A stretch of DNA of 14,389 nt, from assembly GCA_028819835.1 (NCBI GenBank), contig JAPPKR010000191.1, positions 1 to 14,389 on the forward strand, in the 5' to 3' direction. The DNA comes from a bacterium. Its GTDB lineage: Bacteria; Actinomycetota; Acidimicrobiia; UBA5794; ZC4RG35. The position numbers and the translations under genes are program-made. The notes beneath the pieces are model-generated. The model ran no database searches, was not told where the DNA came from, and was given only the letters and a program-made list of their open reading frames with translations. Within the stretch, counting starts at the first letter, position 1. The number at the start of each line of letters is the position of its first letter. Shown here one piece after another: positions 14,377 through 14,389 of the stretch.

Positions 14377-14389
14377 GTGGTGGCAACCG
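14377..14389 (+). CDS. Probable start of a further gene (possibly gltD), partial
   Basis: GTG at 14377 or 14380 is preceded by AGAGGTGAG, a good Shine-Dalgarno for a start at 14380 or a little downstream, and the window ends four codons later. The position, 76 bases after gltB on the same strand, is where the small glutamate synthase subunit gene is often found. Four codons cannot identify the product, so this is a context-based guess. Confidence 0.25.

Noticed and set aside
1..14389. CRISPR arrays, insertion sequences, prophage or toxin-antitoxin genes, and tRNA or rRNA genes
   Set aside because: None were seen on either strand. Coding density is high, base composition looks uniform, and the genes are mostly core metabolism.

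Overview
This is a high-GC bacterial chromosomal segment, densely packed with mostly housekeeping genes. No gap exceeds about 135 bases, and I see no mobile elements, CRISPR arrays or RNA genes. GTG starts, a leaderless-looking gene, an actinobacterial-type MenB and a DUF6941-like protein suggest an actinobacterium. The murA / NifU-domain / MeaB-like order makes Acidimicrobiia or a relative my best guess. That placement is inference, not proof.

Layout. Bases 1-1433 (+): the 3' end of murA (cell-wall precursor synthesis), a single-domain Nfu-type Fe-S carrier, and a short MeaB/ArgK-type GTPase. Bases 1479-3279 (-): menB and menA, two menaquinone steps, with menA overlapping the 3' end of menB. 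Bases 3351-5749 (+): a serA-type phosphoglycerate dehydrogenase with an ACT domain, coupled by an ATGA overlap to a DUF1015 protein. Bases 5784-6944 (-): an M20 amidohydrolase with a perfect Shine-Dalgarno sequence. Bases 7078-9303 (+): a probable three-gene operon of a DUF6941-like protein, a HAD hydrolase and a class V aminotransferase-fold PLP enzyme. Bases 9358-9801 (-): a short Rossmann-fold protein. Bases 9891-14300 (+): gltB, the large subunit of glutamate synthase. The last dozen bases look like the ribosome-binding site and first codons of another gene, possibly gltD.

Functional links. serA opens serine synthesis, and glutamate synthase supplies the glutamate that the serine-pathway aminotransferase consumes. 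Nfu-type carriers mature Fe-S proteins, and GltB holds a [3Fe-4S] cluster. menA and menB supply the quinone pool.

I do not see a clear new defence or mobile system. The observations most worth a second look are: the serA-DUF1015 pair, whose DGHHR motif recalls ParB-fold free-serine kinases; a 9-base motif, GGTAACCTC, found three times, only in divergent intergenic regions and always pointing at the adjacent gene; the missing normal start codon of menA; the truncated MeaB-like GTPase; and the uncharacterised DUF6941-HAD-PLP operon.
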